Shown piece after piece: positions 24,146 to 32,974 of a DNA stretch of 64,000 bases. Location of the stretch: positions 27,555-91,554 of the forward strand of contig JAUHYK010000004.1 of assembly GCA_030426465.1 (NCBI GenBank). The letters run 5' to 3'. Position 1 is the stretch's first letter. Each line of letters opens with the position of its first letter. The DNA comes from Alphaproteobacteria bacterium. Its GTDB lineage: Bacteria; Pseudomonadota; Alphaproteobacteria; Caulobacterales; Parvularculaceae. Below the pieces are notes generated by a model. It was not told where the DNA came from, ran no database searches, and worked only from the letters and a program-made list of their open reading frames with translations. Both the position numbers and the translations under genes were made by a program.

Positions 24146-25078
24146 TCAATGTTGCGGCGGCGCCCCCTCAACGGGCGCCGTTCTTTTTGGCCGGAGATGA
24201 GCCTGCTGCTCTATCTCTGAATCGATTTCGGCGCCCACCAGAAAAACAAAAGCCGACACCCAGAACCACATGAGCAAGACGACCACGGCGCCGATAGAGC
24301 CGTAGGTCTCGTTGTAATTTGCGAAATTCTGGACATAGACAGAAAACAGGATCGACGCGATCAGCCACAAAATCACGGCGGCGCCGGCGCCGGGGCTCAT
24401 CCACTTCCACACTGTTGTCCTGCGCGACGGTGCAAATTTGTAGAGCGCCGCGATCCCGACCCACGCGCCGGCGAATAAAATCGGCCAACGGATAAAGCCG
24501 ATCACGGGGCCAAGAACTGAATCAATTCCCGCAAATCTGAAAAGCACCGGAACGACCGCAACGGCGGCGAGCGCTGTTGCAAACCCCACCATAACGGCGA
24601 AGGTCATGGCGTAGGCTTGGGCGTTGAACAGAAAAAAGCCGCGCGTTTCTTTTTCATTATAGACAATGTTGAGCGCTTGCATGATCGCCTTGATCGCGCG
24701 CGACGCGCTGAAGATTGAAACCAGAAGACTGATCACGAGTGCGAGGCCGATGGAGCCCTGATCGCTGCTCGCCACTTCGATCGCCTGCGCGCGCAAGGCA
24801 AGCACGACATCGCTGGGAAGGATGGGGGCGAAGCTGGCGATCTGCTGCGAGATGGTGATCGGGTCCGCCACCAGCCCCCACAAAGACACTACTGCGGCGA
24901 TGCCCGGAAAAATCGCCAGAATGGCGTAAAACGCAATCCCCGCCGCCGTCAGGCCGATGCGGTCATTGTTAATCTGCGCAAAGATACGGCCCGGCAGACG
25001 CCGCCAATGACGCGGCGATAACCGCAAAAAAGCAGGCTGATCGGATGTGACGCTGTCTGTTTCAGGTGTTTTGGCCAT
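24146..25078 (-). CDS. YihY/BrkB family inner-membrane protein
   Basis: A 310-residue protein with about six transmembrane helices. The first reads GLTAAGIAFYAILAIFPGIAAVVSL, typical of the YihY/BrkB family (formerly misassigned as RNase BN), and the conserved late segment FANYNETYGSIGAVVVLLMWFWVSAF is also present. The true function is unsettled; a transport or envelope role has been proposed. Both termini are hydrophilic and cytoplasmic. Convergent with rpoH, ending eleven bases from it. Confidence 0.9.
   Translation of the reverse strand: MAKTPETDSVTSDQPAFLRLSPRHWRRLPGRIFAQINNDRIGLTAAGIAFYAILAIFPGIAAVVSLWGLVADPITISQQIASFAPILPSDVVLALRAQAIEVASSDQGSIGLALVISLLVSIFSASRAIKAIMQALNIVYNEKETRGFFLFNAQAYAMTFAVMVGFATALAAVAVVPVLFRFAGIDSVLGPVIGFIRWPILFAGAWVGIAALYKFAPSRRTTVWKWMSPGAGAAVILWLIASILFSVYVQNFANYNETYGSIGAVVVLLMWFWVSAFVFLVGAEIDSEIEQQAHLRPKRTAPVEGAPPQH
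24158..24188 (+). terminator. Intrinsic terminator of rpoH inside brkB-like 3' end
   Basis: CGGCGCCC (24158-24165) pairs with GGGCGCCG (24173-24180) around a seven-base loop and is followed by TTCTTTTT. It lies 24 bases after the rpoH stop and within the last codons of the convergent gene, so the DNA is shared between a terminator and coding sequence. Confidence 0.8.
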
Positions 25079-25121
25079 CTCATGGAAACAGCCCTGACAC
25101 GAGATAGTTTCGCCCTCCGGT

Positions 25122-25313
25122 TTATTCGGGCGGCGTCTCCGGTTTTATTTCATGGCCGTCGAGACGGCGCTTTTCGAGGTCATCTATGACCTTGGCGCCT
25201 TTCTTGTCCGCTTTTGTGCGCCCAAATTTCGCGCGGTTTTCCTCGCTGCGTTTTTCGGCTTCCATGCGGGCTTTCTTTTTACGAAAGCGGTTGAGGTTGA
25301 TGATCTCAGTCAA
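25122..25313 (-). CDS. DUF4169 family small basic protein
   Basis: A 63-residue highly charged protein, predicted mostly helical. MTEIINLNRFRKKKARMEAE and NRAKFGRTKADK are the conserved features of DUF4169, a family restricted largely to alphaproteobacteria. It starts with TTG overlapping the end of the preceding gene by eight bases, so it depends on that gene's translation. Function unknown; nucleic-acid binding is possible from its charge (inference only). Confidence 0.82.
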   Translation of the reverse strand: MTEIINLNRFRKKKARMEAEKRSEENRAKFGRTKADKKGAKVIDDLEKRRLDGHEIKPETPPE

Positions 25314-25995
25314 ATGCGCGCAACGCCGTTTCGGCGCCCTTCAACATATCTCCGAAATGCTCCAGCGAGCGGATCAGCGCCTTGATATGCAGGCCTGCGA
25401 AGCGCCCGAACTCCGCTTCCCGGCGTTCTTGCGTCAGATTCGGATTTTTCGCGGCCTGAATAGCGGCCGCCAGAAACTTCACCGAGTCGGCAAGTTCATT
25501 GTCGGTCTTGTTCAGGGAGACGCGCACACGCCGGTAAAACTGCGTGACCTTGTCGCCTTTTTGTTTGTCGCGTTTCGACAGCGTTTCGTAAAATTGCTCG
25601 CGGCAGGATTCCCAGTCTTCGAAGGAGCGAGCCTCGCCATTGGCGTCATATTCAACATAAATCTCTTTGAGCAATTGCAGAATGTCGTCCCAGGAAGCGC
25701 CCGCTGCGCTCGACATCTTCATCCACATGGTGATCTTGTGCCCCATCACAGAGGCGAACTCACCCTTATGCTGAATGTCATTGGCGATTTGCGTGTTGAT
25801 GCGGCGCAGTCTCTTGCCGTGCTGATCGAGCTTTCTGACGCCGTCGAACAGCGCCGCCATCGCCGTGGGGATAGACCACACTCCGCCGGTGGGATCGAGA
25901 TAGGAGGCTTTCGTTTCCGCACCAAAATCAAGATGTTCGACCGGTTCAAAGCATTGATAGCTTTGAAGCGTCGTCAGCTTCCTGTCATCAAACAT
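25306..25995 (-). CDS. Hypothetical cytoplasmic protein coupled to DUF4169
   Basis: A 229-residue soluble protein with no signal or membrane segment and no family I recognise. It looks largely alpha-helical after residue 40, with charged helices (REQFYETLSKRDKQKGDKV) and a C-terminal helix pair rich in Ala/Leu/Arg. The N-terminus YQCFEPVEHLDFGAETKASY is beta or irregular. ATG start. The next gene, DUF4169, overlaps its last eight bases. Confidence 0.65.
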   Translation of the reverse strand: MFDDRKLTTLQSYQCFEPVEHLDFGAETKASYLDPTGGVWSIPTAMAALFDGVRKLDQHGKRLRRINTQIANDIQHKGEFASVMGHKITMWMKMSSAAGASWDDILQLLKEIYVEYDANGEARSFEDWESCREQFYETLSKRDKQKGDKVTQFYRRVRVSLNKTDNELADSVKFLAAAIQAAKNPNLTQERREAEFGRFAGLHIKALIRSLEHFGDMLKGAETALRAFD

Positions 25996-26110
25996 GTATT
26001 TCCCCGCCTACGCCGGCAACCCACCAACGCCCCTGCACCAAACACGATTTGAAAATTAACCTGCCGGGACGATGATGTGTCAAGCCTCGCGCGACGCCCG
26101 CGTCGAAAGG

Positions 26111-26866
26111 TTAGAGCCCGACCTCATCGCAAATCGTCTTGCCCAACTGTTCTTTCAGCTGTTTGCCGGGAATCTCTTCGATCTCGTCCTTGCCGAGCTT
26201 GCCCAGTTGAAACGGCCCATAGGCGACGCGGATCAGCCGGTTCACCTGAAGATCGAGATGGCGCATCAGATTTCTGACTTCGCGGTTCTTGCCTTCATTG
26301 ATCGACAGCGTGATCCAGACATTGCCGCCCTGCACCTGATCCAGCGTCGCGCGCACGGGCCCATATTGAACGCCATCGATCTCGACGCCGTCTTTCAGAT
26401 TGTCCAGCTTGTTCTGCGTCACGCGGCCATGGGCGCGCACACGATAGCGCCGCGCCCAGCCCGTCGACGGCAGCTCCAGCCTTCTGGCGAGCGCGCCGGA
26501 ATTGGTCAGCAGCAAAAGCCCCTCGGTCGTGAGATCGAGCCTCCCCACGGAAATCACCCGCGGCAAACGCCCGGCGACCCCATCGAACACCGTCGGGCGG
26601 CCTTGGGGGTCCTTATGGGTCGTCACCAGACCGTCGGGCTTGTGATAGCGCCAGAGCCGGGTCTTTTCCGGCTTGCCGACACGGGTTCCGTCGACACGAA
26701 TGTCCATTTCCGGCGTCACCTTGAAGGCGGGCGTCGTCAGGGTCTTGCCGTCGACCGTGACAATGCCCTGCTCGATCAGCTTTTCAGCGTCCCGGCGCGA
26801 GGCGACGCCGGCGCGGGCGAGAAACTTCGCAATGCGTTCGCCATCAGTGTCTTTGAGGTCGGCCAT
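26111..26866 (-). CDS. rluB: rRNA pseudouridine synthase, RsuA/RluB family
   Basis: A 251-residue enzyme. An S4 domain (RIAKFLARAGVASRRDAEKL) is followed by the catalytic motif GRLDLTTEGLLLLTN at 108-122 with Asp111 the nucleophile, and EGKNREVRNLM near the end. RluB modifies U2605 of 23S rRNA (E. coli numbering). Start 26866 is chosen; the much longer open frame to 27340 runs antisense across tadA and its residues are not conserved-looking. It is divergent from tadA, an arrangement common in alphaproteobacteria. Confidence 0.92.
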   Translation of the reverse strand: MADLKDTDGERIAKFLARAGVASRRDAEKLIEQGIVTVDGKTLTTPAFKVTPEMDIRVDGTRVGKPEKTRLWRYHKPDGLVTTHKDPQGRPTVFDGVAGRLPRVISVGRLDLTTEGLLLLTNSGALARRLELPSTGWARRYRVRAHGRVTQNKLDNLKDGVEIDGVQYGPVRATLDQVQGGNVWITLSINEGKNREVRNLMRHLDLQVNRLIRVAYGPFQLGKLGKDEIEEIPGKQLKEQLGKTICDEVGL

Positions 26867-26968
26867 GGAGCGGTCTTTCACAAACGAGGCGCGCCGGTAG
26901 CACATTATCCGTGAAAAGGAAAAAGGCGAAACTGGCGCAGCCGCATGCCGCCCGCTACAAGGCGGGCC

Positions 26969-27421
26969 ATGGAGACGGATGAGACGTTGATGGGCCGCGC
27001 GCTGGACGAGGCGCGCAAGGCCGCCGAGGCGGGCGAAGCGCCTATCGGTGCGGTCCTTGTAAGCGCTGAGGGCGATATCCTCGCCGCCGCAGGGAACGCC
27101 CCCATCGCCACCCATGATCCCACGGGACATGCTGAAATTCGCGCGCTTCGCGCCGCCGCCGAAATGCTCAGCAATTACCGGCTTACGGACTCGACGCTCT
27201 ATGTGACGCTTGAGCCCTGCGCCATGTGCGCAGGCGCCATCTCCATCGCCCGCATCAAACGCCTCGTCATCGCCGCCTCCGACCCCAAGGGCGGCGCCGT
27301 CTGGCATGGGCCCAAATACTTTGAACAACCCACCTGTCACTGGCGCCCGGAAGTGGTGGCAGGGCCATTCGCCGATGAAGCCGGCGCCCTCCTCAAAGAC
27401 TTTTTTCGCGCCAGGCGGTAA
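26969..27421 (+). CDS. tadA: tRNA-specific adenosine deaminase
   Basis: A 150-residue zinc deaminase converting A34 to inosine in the tRNA-Arg anticodon, essential for decoding CGN codons. Zinc ligands are His54 in HAE (54-56), with Glu56 the proton shuttle, and Cys84 and Cys87 in PCAMC. AAGG lies seven bases before ATG 26969; the in-frame ATG 26945 is a longer alternative. Divergent from rluB and followed by a DoxX gene 24 bases on. Confidence 0.94.
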   Translation: METDETLMGRALDEARKAAEAGEAPIGAVLVSAEGDILAAAGNAPIATHDPTGHAEIRALRAAAEMLSNYRLTDSTLYVTLEPCAMCAGAISIARIKRLVIAASDPKGGAVWHGPKYFEQPTCHWRPEVVAGPFADEAGALLKDFFRARR

Positions 27422-27445
27422 ACTCCCATCCGACGGGAGGACATT

Positions 27446-27859
27446 ATGAAAAAACTTCTTTTTCTTGAGCCATTCACAGGGTTTCAGGATCTGACCCTGC
27501 TGATCACCCGGGTTTTGACGGGTTCATTCCTCGTCTGGGGCGTCTGGGACAACATTGCCGACCCGGCGCGCATGACTGAGTTCGTACAATTCCTCACCCA
27601 TTTCAAAGTTCCAGCGCCGGAAATCATGGCGCCGCTGTCAGTCTGGTTCCAGTTCGGCTGCGGCGCACTCCTTATTGCAGGGTTTTTCACGCGCTGGGCC
27701 GGAATAATCATGGCGTTCAATTTCATCGTCGGCTTTTTGATGGTCCATCTCGCCGATGATTTCCGGGCGCAGTTTCCAGCCCTTATTCTCATCGCCGTCA
27801 ATCTACATTTCGCGGCGATGGGCGGCGGAAAATTCTCCCTGGACCGACTTTTCAAGTAA
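27446..27859 (+). CDS. DoxX family membrane protein
   Basis: A 137-residue protein with four hydrophobic helices, beginning in the DoxX manner with [22 protein letters not shown] and a later [14 protein letters not shown]. DoxX proteins are small membrane components, sometimes linked with thiol-redox or sulfur metabolism, but mostly uncharacterised. A good GGAGG ribosome site precedes the ATG. Probably a monocistron behind tadA. Confidence 0.82.
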   Translation: MKKLLFLEPFTGFQDLTLLITRVLTGSFLVWGVWDNIADPARMTEFVQFLTHFKVPAPEIMAPLSVWFQFGCGALLIAGFFTRWAGIIMAFNFIVGFLMVHLADDFRAQFPALILIAVNLHFAAMGGGKFSLDRLFK

Positions 27860-27936
27860 CTGCGTTTGCCGCTTTCCCTCCGCGGCGCGGGCGCTATCAT
27901 GCCGCCAAACAAAAGCACAGAAAAGGACCCGACGTC

Positions 27937-29160
27937 ATGGATTTCGCCTATTCCCCGCGTGCCAAGGATTATCTCAAGCGTGTTTCCGACTTCATGGATA
28001 AATATGTCTATGAAGGCGATGAAATCTATGAACGTCAGCATACGGAATTTGGCCCCGGCGACGGCCGCTGGAAAGTCCCGCCGATCATCGAGGAACTGAA
28101 GGAGAAAGCCAAAGCCGAAGGCCTGTGGAATATGTTCCACCCGGACCCCAAATTCGGTCCCGGCCTTTCCAACGCAGACTATGCGCCGATCGCGGAAATG
28201 ACCGGCCGCTGCCACATCGCGCCGGAGGTGTTCAACTGCGCCGCGCCAGACACCGGCAATATGGAAGTGCTGATGAAATACGGGAGCCCCGCGCAGCAGG
28301 AGCAGTGGCTGACGCCGCTTCTCGACGGGAAAATCCGCTCCGCATTTTTGATGACCGAGCCGCGCGTCGCGTCTTCCGACGCCACCAATATCGAAACCGA
28401 GATCACTGCCGACGGCGACGATTATGTCATCAATGGCCGCAAATGGTGGTCGTCAGGGGCCGGCGATCCGCGCTGTAAAATCTTCATCGTCATGGGCAAG
28501 ACCGACAAGAATGCCGAACGCCATAAACAGCAATCGCAGATCCTCGTGCCCGCCGACGCGCCGGGCGTGAAAATTCTGCGCCACCTTCCGGTTTTCGGAT
28601 ATGACGATGCGCCCCACGGACATATGGAAGTGGAGCTAGACAATGTGCGCGTGCCAAAAGAAAACCTGATCCTCGGCGAAGGACGCGGCTTTGAGATTGC
28701 CCAAGGCCGCCTTGGGCCGGGCCGCATCCATCACTGCATGCGCACCATCGGCGCGGCGGAAGTCGCGCTTGAGAAAATGGTGAAGCGGCTGTTGACCCGC
28801 GAAGCCTTCGGCAAGCCGATCTACAAACATTCAATCTGGGAGCAGCGCGTCGCCGAAGCGCGCATCGACATCGAGATGGCGCGGCTTCTGACGCTCAAAG
28901 CCGCGTGGATGATGGACACGGTGGGCAACAAGGCCGCGCAACAGGAAATCGCCATGATCAAGGTCGCCGCGCCGCGCGTTGCGCTGAAAGTTATCGATGA
29001 CGCCATCCAGGCCCATGGCGGCGCCGGCGTCACCACCGATTTCGGCCTCGCAAAAGTTTATTCCGGAATCCGCACCCTGCGCCTCGCCGACGGACCCGAC
29101 GAAGTCCATTGCCGGGCGATTTCACGGATCGAGTTCAAAAAACATTCGAATGTGGTGTGA
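27937..29160 (+). CDS. Acyl-CoA dehydrogenase family protein (ACAD10/11-like)
   Basis: A 407-residue FAD enzyme introducing a trans-2 double bond into an acyl-CoA. Typical features are [16 protein letters not shown] in the middle beta domain, the long C-terminal helical bundle with [20 protein letters not shown], and LADGPDEVH near the end as in ACAD10/11-like members rather than the short-chain GTNEI type. Length fits. AAAAGGACC precedes the ATG. Substrate chain type is unknown; no electron-transfer flavoprotein gene is nearby. Confidence 0.9.
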   Translation: MDFAYSPRAKDYLKRVSDFMDKYVYEGDEIYERQHTEFGPGDGRWKVPPIIEELKEKAKAEGLWNMFHPDPKFGPGLSNADYAPIAEMTGRCHIAPEVFNCAAPDTGNMEVLMKYGSPAQQEQWLTPLLDGKIRSAFLMTEPRVASSDATNIETEITADGDDYVINGRKWWSSGAGDPRCKIFIVMGKTDKNAERHKQQSQILVPADAPGVKILRHLPVFGYDDAPHGHMEVELDNVRVPKENLILGEGRGFEIAQGRLGPGRIHHCMRTIGAAEVALEKMVKRLLTREAFGKPIYKHSIWEQRVAEARIDIEMARLLTLKAAWMMDTVGNKAAQQEIAMIKVAAPRVALKVIDDAIQAHGGAGVTTDFGLAKVYSGIRTLRLADGPDEVHCRAISRIEFKKHSNVV

Positions 29161-29221
29161 CGCGTTGCGCCCACTGGTGGGCCGGGGACATAAGACAAGC
29201 GGAAATCCTGAGGAGAGATAA

Positions 29222-29560
29222 ATGAAACACCTGTTTTTCGCGTCGCTCGGCGCATTAGCGCTCAGCGCCTGTGGCGGCGGCGACAACGCCAAAAAAGACG
29301 ACGGCCCCACTGGCGCGCAATTCGCGGAAGCCTGCGGCGAGGAACTCAATGTTCCCGAAGAGATTTGCAAATGTATCGGCGAGAAAGCCGAAACAGACCT
29401 GACGGCGATAGAACGCAAATTCGCCTATGCCAGCATCACCGGCGATATGGAAACCACAGAGAAACTCCGCAGTGAACTCGGCGTCGAAGGATCGATGAAT
29501 GCGGGCATGTTCATGGTCAATGCGCCTGCCGCCTGCGCCAGCGAGAACGCTTCGGACTAA
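29222..29560 (+). CDS. Small lipoprotein, hypothetical
   Basis: A 112-residue lipoprotein with signal ALALSAC and Cys17 as the lipidation site, followed by Gly-Gly-Gly-Asp. The mature part contains four cysteines (CGEEL, CKCIG and CASE), suggesting disulfides in the periplasm, and an amphipathic helical middle. GGAGAGATAA gives a clear ribosome site. No family recognised. Confidence 0.75.
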   Translation: MKHLFFASLGALALSACGGGDNAKKDDGPTGAQFAEACGEELNVPEEICKCIGEKAETDLTAIERKFAYASITGDMETTEKLRSELGVEGSMNAGMFMVNAPAACASENASD

Positions 29561-29659
29561 GTTTTGCGGGCGGCGTGATCGCATGCGAGAGCGCCGCGCC
29601 GCCCTACCATTGCCGGCGAAACTGAACTAGACGACGTCCCAGCAAGTTCAAGGCGTTTT

Positions 29660-30577
29660 GTGCAGCCCTCTTTCCGACATACATCCGGCCTGGCGCTCGC
29701 CGCGGCGGGCGCGACGCTGTTTTCCCTCAAGGGCGTCGCCATGAAGATCGCCTTTACCCAAGGCGCAAATGTGGAACAGATGATGTCCCTGCGCATGGGC
29801 ATCGCCTTGCCGTTTTTTCTTTGGATTGGCTGGCGCGCGGCGAAACGCAGGGAGGTGACACCGACGCCCCGCCTGATCGGGACCGCCGCGGCGCTCGGCG
29901 TTCTGAGTTACTATATCTGCACCTGGCTCGATTTCACTGGCCTCAAATATATTTCAGCGCAGCTCGAACGCCTGATCCTGTTTCTCTACCCGACCGTTGT
30001 CGCGCTGTTTGCGTGGATTGCTTATGGCGATCGCATCACCTGGCGTCACGGGCTGGCGCTGCTTCTATCCTATGGCGGTGTTGCGCTGCTGGCGTTGAAT
30101 GAATTCAAAGACGCCGGACCGAACGCGGCGCTCGGTGCGGGACTGGTTTTCACCGCCGCAGTCCTCTTTGCTTTCTATGTCACAGCCAGCAAGCCCGCGA
30201 TTACAAAACTTGGTTCACCGCTTTTCATCAGCATCGCCATGAGCGCCGCCGCGGTTCCGATCCTCATTCACAGCGTTGCCATTTCAGCCTTTGAAACGGC
30301 GCCGCTATCGCCGGAAATTTTGATGATCGGTATCTTCCTCGCCATTTTTTGCACGGTGGCGCCGGGCCTGATGATCGCCGAGGCGATCGCCCGGATCGGC
30401 CCCGGTCTGACCAGCGCAACCGGCGGTATCGGGCCCGCCTCCACCGCCCTCGCGGCCGCCTTGATCCTGCATGAGCCATTCGGCTGGCCGCAGGCGTTGG
30501 CGCTTGTCCTTACGGTCACGGGTGTGATGCTGCTGACCAAGCCCGTCGCACAGACGCGCCAGATTCCCCGACCCTGA
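29660..30577 (+). CDS. DMT-superfamily (EamA) transporter
   Basis: A 305-residue membrane protein with ten helices built as two EamA repeats, the second starting near NAALGAGLVFTAAVLFAFY. Motifs such as YYICTWLDFTGLKYISAQLERLILFLYPTVV are typical of drug/metabolite exporters. The start is GTG with AAGG six bases upstream. Substrate cannot be predicted. It lies between a small lipoprotein and a MAPEG gene on the same strand. Confidence 0.88.
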   Translation: MQPSFRHTSGLALAAAGATLFSLKGVAMKIAFTQGANVEQMMSLRMGIALPFFLWIGWRAAKRREVTPTPRLIGTAAALGVLSYYICTWLDFTGLKYISAQLERLILFLYPTVVALFAWIAYGDRITWRHGLALLLSYGGVALLALNEFKDAGPNAALGAGLVFTAAVLFAFYVTASKPAITKLGSPLFISIAMSAAAVPILIHSVAISAFETAPLSPEILMIGIFLAIFCTVAPGLMIAEAIARIGPGLTSATGGIGPASTALAAALILHEPFGWPQALALVLTVTGVMLLTKPVAQTRQIPRP

Positions 30578-30650
30578 ATCGCGCCTTGCAAAATCCGATT
30601 TCACATCGGGCCACGCATGATAGGTTCGAACGCAAAAGGGAGGCCCATTC

Positions 30651-31067
30651 ATGACCATGCTCACGCCCGTTCTCGCCCTTATCGTCTGGACCCTGATTGT
30701 CTGGTGCTGGATGTATGCGCTGCGCATTCCAGCGATGCAAAAAGCCAAGATCAACCCCGACGACGCCATCCATCCCGGTTCGCTCAATTCACTGCCGATA
30801 GAAGCCCGCGTCATAGCCGACAATTACAACCACCTGCATGAACAGCCGACAATTTTTTACGCGCTCGCGACCTATTCTTTTCTGGTGGGCGTTGGGGACG
30901 GGCTCAACATCATGCTTGCCTGGGTTTATGTGGCGTTGCGCATCGTCCACTCACTGATCCAAATTGTGATGAGGAAGGTCATGCCGCGCTTCATAGTTTT
31001 TGCGGCGGCAAGCGTGGTTTTGATCATCATCGCGGCGCGCAATGTTCTGGCGCTTTTGCTCACCTGA
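30651..31067 (+). CDS. MAPEG family membrane protein
   Basis: A 138-residue protein with four transmembrane helices and the MAPEG features NYNHLHEQPTIFYALATY in the second-third region and ALRIVHSLIQ near the third helix. Eukaryotic relatives are glutathione transferases and leukotriene synthases; most bacterial members are uncharacterised. The window's own gshA indicates glutathione is made here, so a conjugating role is possible but unproven. GGGAGG precedes the start. Confidence 0.87.
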   Translation: MTMLTPVLALIVWTLIVWCWMYALRIPAMQKAKINPDDAIHPGSLNSLPIEARVIADNYNHLHEQPTIFYALATYSFLVGVGDGLNIMLAWVYVALRIVHSLIQIVMRKVMPRFIVFAAASVVLIIIAARNVLALLLT

Positions 31068-31111
31068 AGCCCACAGCGGGAACGCTCCAGCGCGTCCGGT
31101 GTTAGGACCCC

Positions 31112-31534
31112 ATGAGCCATCACCGCAGCATGGATACAGCCGCCATTCGAGCGGCGGAAATTGAGCGTATCGTCCCGCCCCATGAGGCGGCTAAGGCGCG
31201 GGTCGAATGGCTGGCGGATTTTCTCGACACCAAATACCGCATTCCCGGCCTCGGCTATCGCTTTGGCTGGGACAGTATTCTTGGCCTGATCCCCGGGATC
31301 GGCGACGCGGTCGCAGGACTGATGTCGGTCTATCTGATCTGGGAGGCGCGGCGTGCGGGCGCGGGCCCCGGTCTCGTTCTGCGCATGATCTATAATATGC
31401 TCGCCGATACAATTCTCGGCGCTGTGCCGATCCTCGGCGATCTCTTCGACTTCGCCTTCAAGGCCAACCTCCGCAATGCGGAGCTGCTGAAAAAGCACTA
31501 CTCAAAAATTGAAAGACGCAAACCCGGCGCCTGA
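31112..31534 (+). CDS. DUF4112 domain protein
   Basis: A 140-residue protein matching DUF4112: a leading helix (WLADFLDTKYRIPG), then two membrane segments, GWDSILGLIPGIGDAVAGL and ILGAVPILGDLFDFAFKAN, with Pro-Gly-x-Gly-Asp turns. Function unknown, presumed inner membrane. A second ATG at codon 7 is an alternative start. Follows the MAPEG gene by 44 bases. Confidence 0.84.
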   Translation: MSHHRSMDTAAIRAAEIERIVPPHEAAKARVEWLADFLDTKYRIPGLGYRFGWDSILGLIPGIGDAVAGLMSVYLIWEARRAGAGPGLVLRMIYNMLADTILGAVPILGDLFDFAFKANLRNAELLKKHYSKIERRKPGA

Positions 31535-31605
31535 CGCCCGCATGCGTTTCCAGACCGGAGAAAGCAGGTTAGCCTCCGTGCTGACGCAAACGGAGCTTGC
31601 CCGCC

Positions 31606-31911
31606 ATGTTCGACTTTTCGATGGAGCAATGGCTCCTCATCGCCTTCATCGCTTATGTCGCGTTCACCGTGGGCCGCATGTCCAAGAGCGGCGAGGCGCC
31701 GGAAGCGCGCGAGGCGCGGCGCATAGCGGAAGAAACGAGGGCGGCGGATGCGCTTGCCTCCCTCTCTCCGTCGATTCAGTCCGATGTGGATCGTCTATTA
31801 ATGGACAAGAAGAAAATCGAGGCGATCAAGGTCATCCGTGAACATACCGGCCTTGGCCTGAAGGAATCGAAAATCGCCGCCGATCGGCGGGCCAGCCAAA
31901 TCCTCGCCTAG
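31606..31911 (+). CDS. Membrane-anchored protein with ribosomal L7/L12 C-terminal-like tail
   Basis: A 101-residue protein. An N-terminal transmembrane helix (WLLIAFIAYVAFTVGRM) leads to a charged coiled segment rich in Glu/Ala/Arg (EAREARRIAEETRAADA), and the C-terminus KKIEAIKVIREHTGLGLKES closely resembles the L7/L12 C-terminal domain that contacts elongation factors. The start 31606 is ATG with GGAG ten bases upstream; a TTG nine bases earlier is less likely. Such anchored L7/L12-tail proteins occur in bacteria without an assigned role. Confidence 0.75.
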   Translation: MFDFSMEQWLLIAFIAYVAFTVGRMSKSGEAPEAREARRIAEETRAADALASLSPSIQSDVDRLLMDKKKIEAIKVIREHTGLGLKESKIAADRRASQILA

Positions 31912-31931
31912 CCTCATACCGGAGACGCCAC

Positions 31932-32624
31932 ATGAGTGTATTCACTGGCCTGCCGAACGACTATTTCAAGTTTTTCAAGGAACTTCGCGAGAACAACAAC
32001 CGCGAATGGTTCAATGATCACAAGCCACGCTTCCGGGAAAGCGTGCAGGAGCCGCTTGCGGCCTTCGTCGAAGCGATGGCGCCGAAACTGAAAAAGATTT
32101 CAAAACATATTGTCGCCGACCCGCGCCTGAATGGCGGTTCGGTGTTTCGCATCTACAAGGACACGCGCTTCTCAAAAGACAAGTCCCCCTATAAAACCCA
32201 TGGCGCGGTGCAATTCCGGCATGCGCTCGGCAAGGACGCCCATGCGCCGGGATTTTACGTTCATCTCGCGCCGGATGAGATTTTTTATGGCGGCGGCGTC
32301 TGGACGCCGCCTTCCCCGTCTTTGCTCGCGATCCGCGAAGCGATCCGGGACAAATCCTCTGCATGGACAAAAGCAACCACTGGCGCCGCTTTCACAAAAC
32401 GCTTTGGCGAATTGCGCGGCGATATGCTCACTCGCCCGCCGCGCGGCTTTGACGGCGATCATCCGATGATTGAAGATTTGAAACGCAAAAGCTTTTTCGC
32501 AATGGCGCCCGGAAAGGCGGCGTCGGCGAAAAAACCCGGATTTGTGGATGATGTCGCCGCCGCTTTCAGCGACGCCAGGCCGATGATGAAATTCCTCTGC
32601 GACGCCACCGGGGCGCCATTTTGA
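31932..32624 (+). CDS. DUF2461 family protein
   Basis: A 230-residue cytoplasmic protein of the DUF2461 (TIGR02453) family: FFKELRENNNREWFNDHK at the start, FRIYKDTRFSKDKSPYKTH in the middle and GFYVHLAPDEIFYGGG after it are the conserved blocks. Function is unknown. CGGAGACG precedes the ATG. Its stop overlaps the upstream flank of the cupin gene, so the two are probably co-transcribed. Confidence 0.9.
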   Translation: MSVFTGLPNDYFKFFKELRENNNREWFNDHKPRFRESVQEPLAAFVEAMAPKLKKISKHIVADPRLNGGSVFRIYKDTRFSKDKSPYKTHGAVQFRHALGKDAHAPGFYVHLAPDEIFYGGGVWTPPSPSLLAIREAIRDKSSAWTKATTGAAFTKRFGELRGDMLTRPPRGFDGDHPMIEDLKRKSFFAMAPGKAASAKKPGFVDDVAAAFSDARPMMKFLCDATGAPF

Positions 32625-32626
32625 TC

Positions 32627-32974
32627 ATGACAGACCGTTTTCTTCCGCTCGATCTTTCTGGCGTCGCAATCGAAGAAGGCGCCCCGCCGCCGGAGCGCAT
32701 CATCTCCGGCGATCCGAAATTCAACACCTGGAATGTGGAGGAACAGGCTGGCGGGCTTTACGCCGGCGTCTGGGAATCGACGCCGGGCAAGTGGCGCATT
32801 CAATATGATGAATGGGAATATTGCCGCATCCTCTCCGGCGTTTCGGTGATCACCGAAGATGGCGGCGAAGCGCGGCGCGTCACGGCCGGAGACAGTTTCA
32901 TCATCCGGCCAGATTTTAAAGGCGCTTGGGAAGTGATCGAAACCACGCGCAAGGAATATGTGATCCGGCTTTAA
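32627..32974 (+). CDS. Cupin domain protein
   Basis: A 115-residue single-domain cupin of the ethanolamine-utilisation-like type (Cupin_3): TWNVEEQAGGLYAGVWESTP, EWEYCRILSGVSVITEDGGE, then RVTAGDSFIIRPDFKG. Metal-binding His residues are mostly missing, as common in this group, so it may bind a small ligand rather than catalyse. ATG 32627 is used; a TTG six bases earlier overlaps the previous gene. Its stop interlocks with the MATE stop in TTAA. Confidence 0.82.
   Translation: MTDRFLPLDLSGVAIEEGAPPPERIISGDPKFNTWNVEEQAGGLYAGVWESTPGKWRIQYDEWEYCRILSGVSVITEDGGEARRVTAGDSFIIRPDFKGAWEVIETTRKEYVIRL

Noticed and set aside
25186-26914. Two long plus-strand open frames (288 and 280 codons) over the DUF4169, hypothetical and rluB genes
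   Set aside because: Both lie antisense to genes with recognisable motifs and proper starts.
26867-27340. N-terminal extension of the RluB open frame over tadA
   Set aside because: The extension is antisense to tadA, which has clear zinc motifs. The S4 domain starts right after the ATG at 26866.
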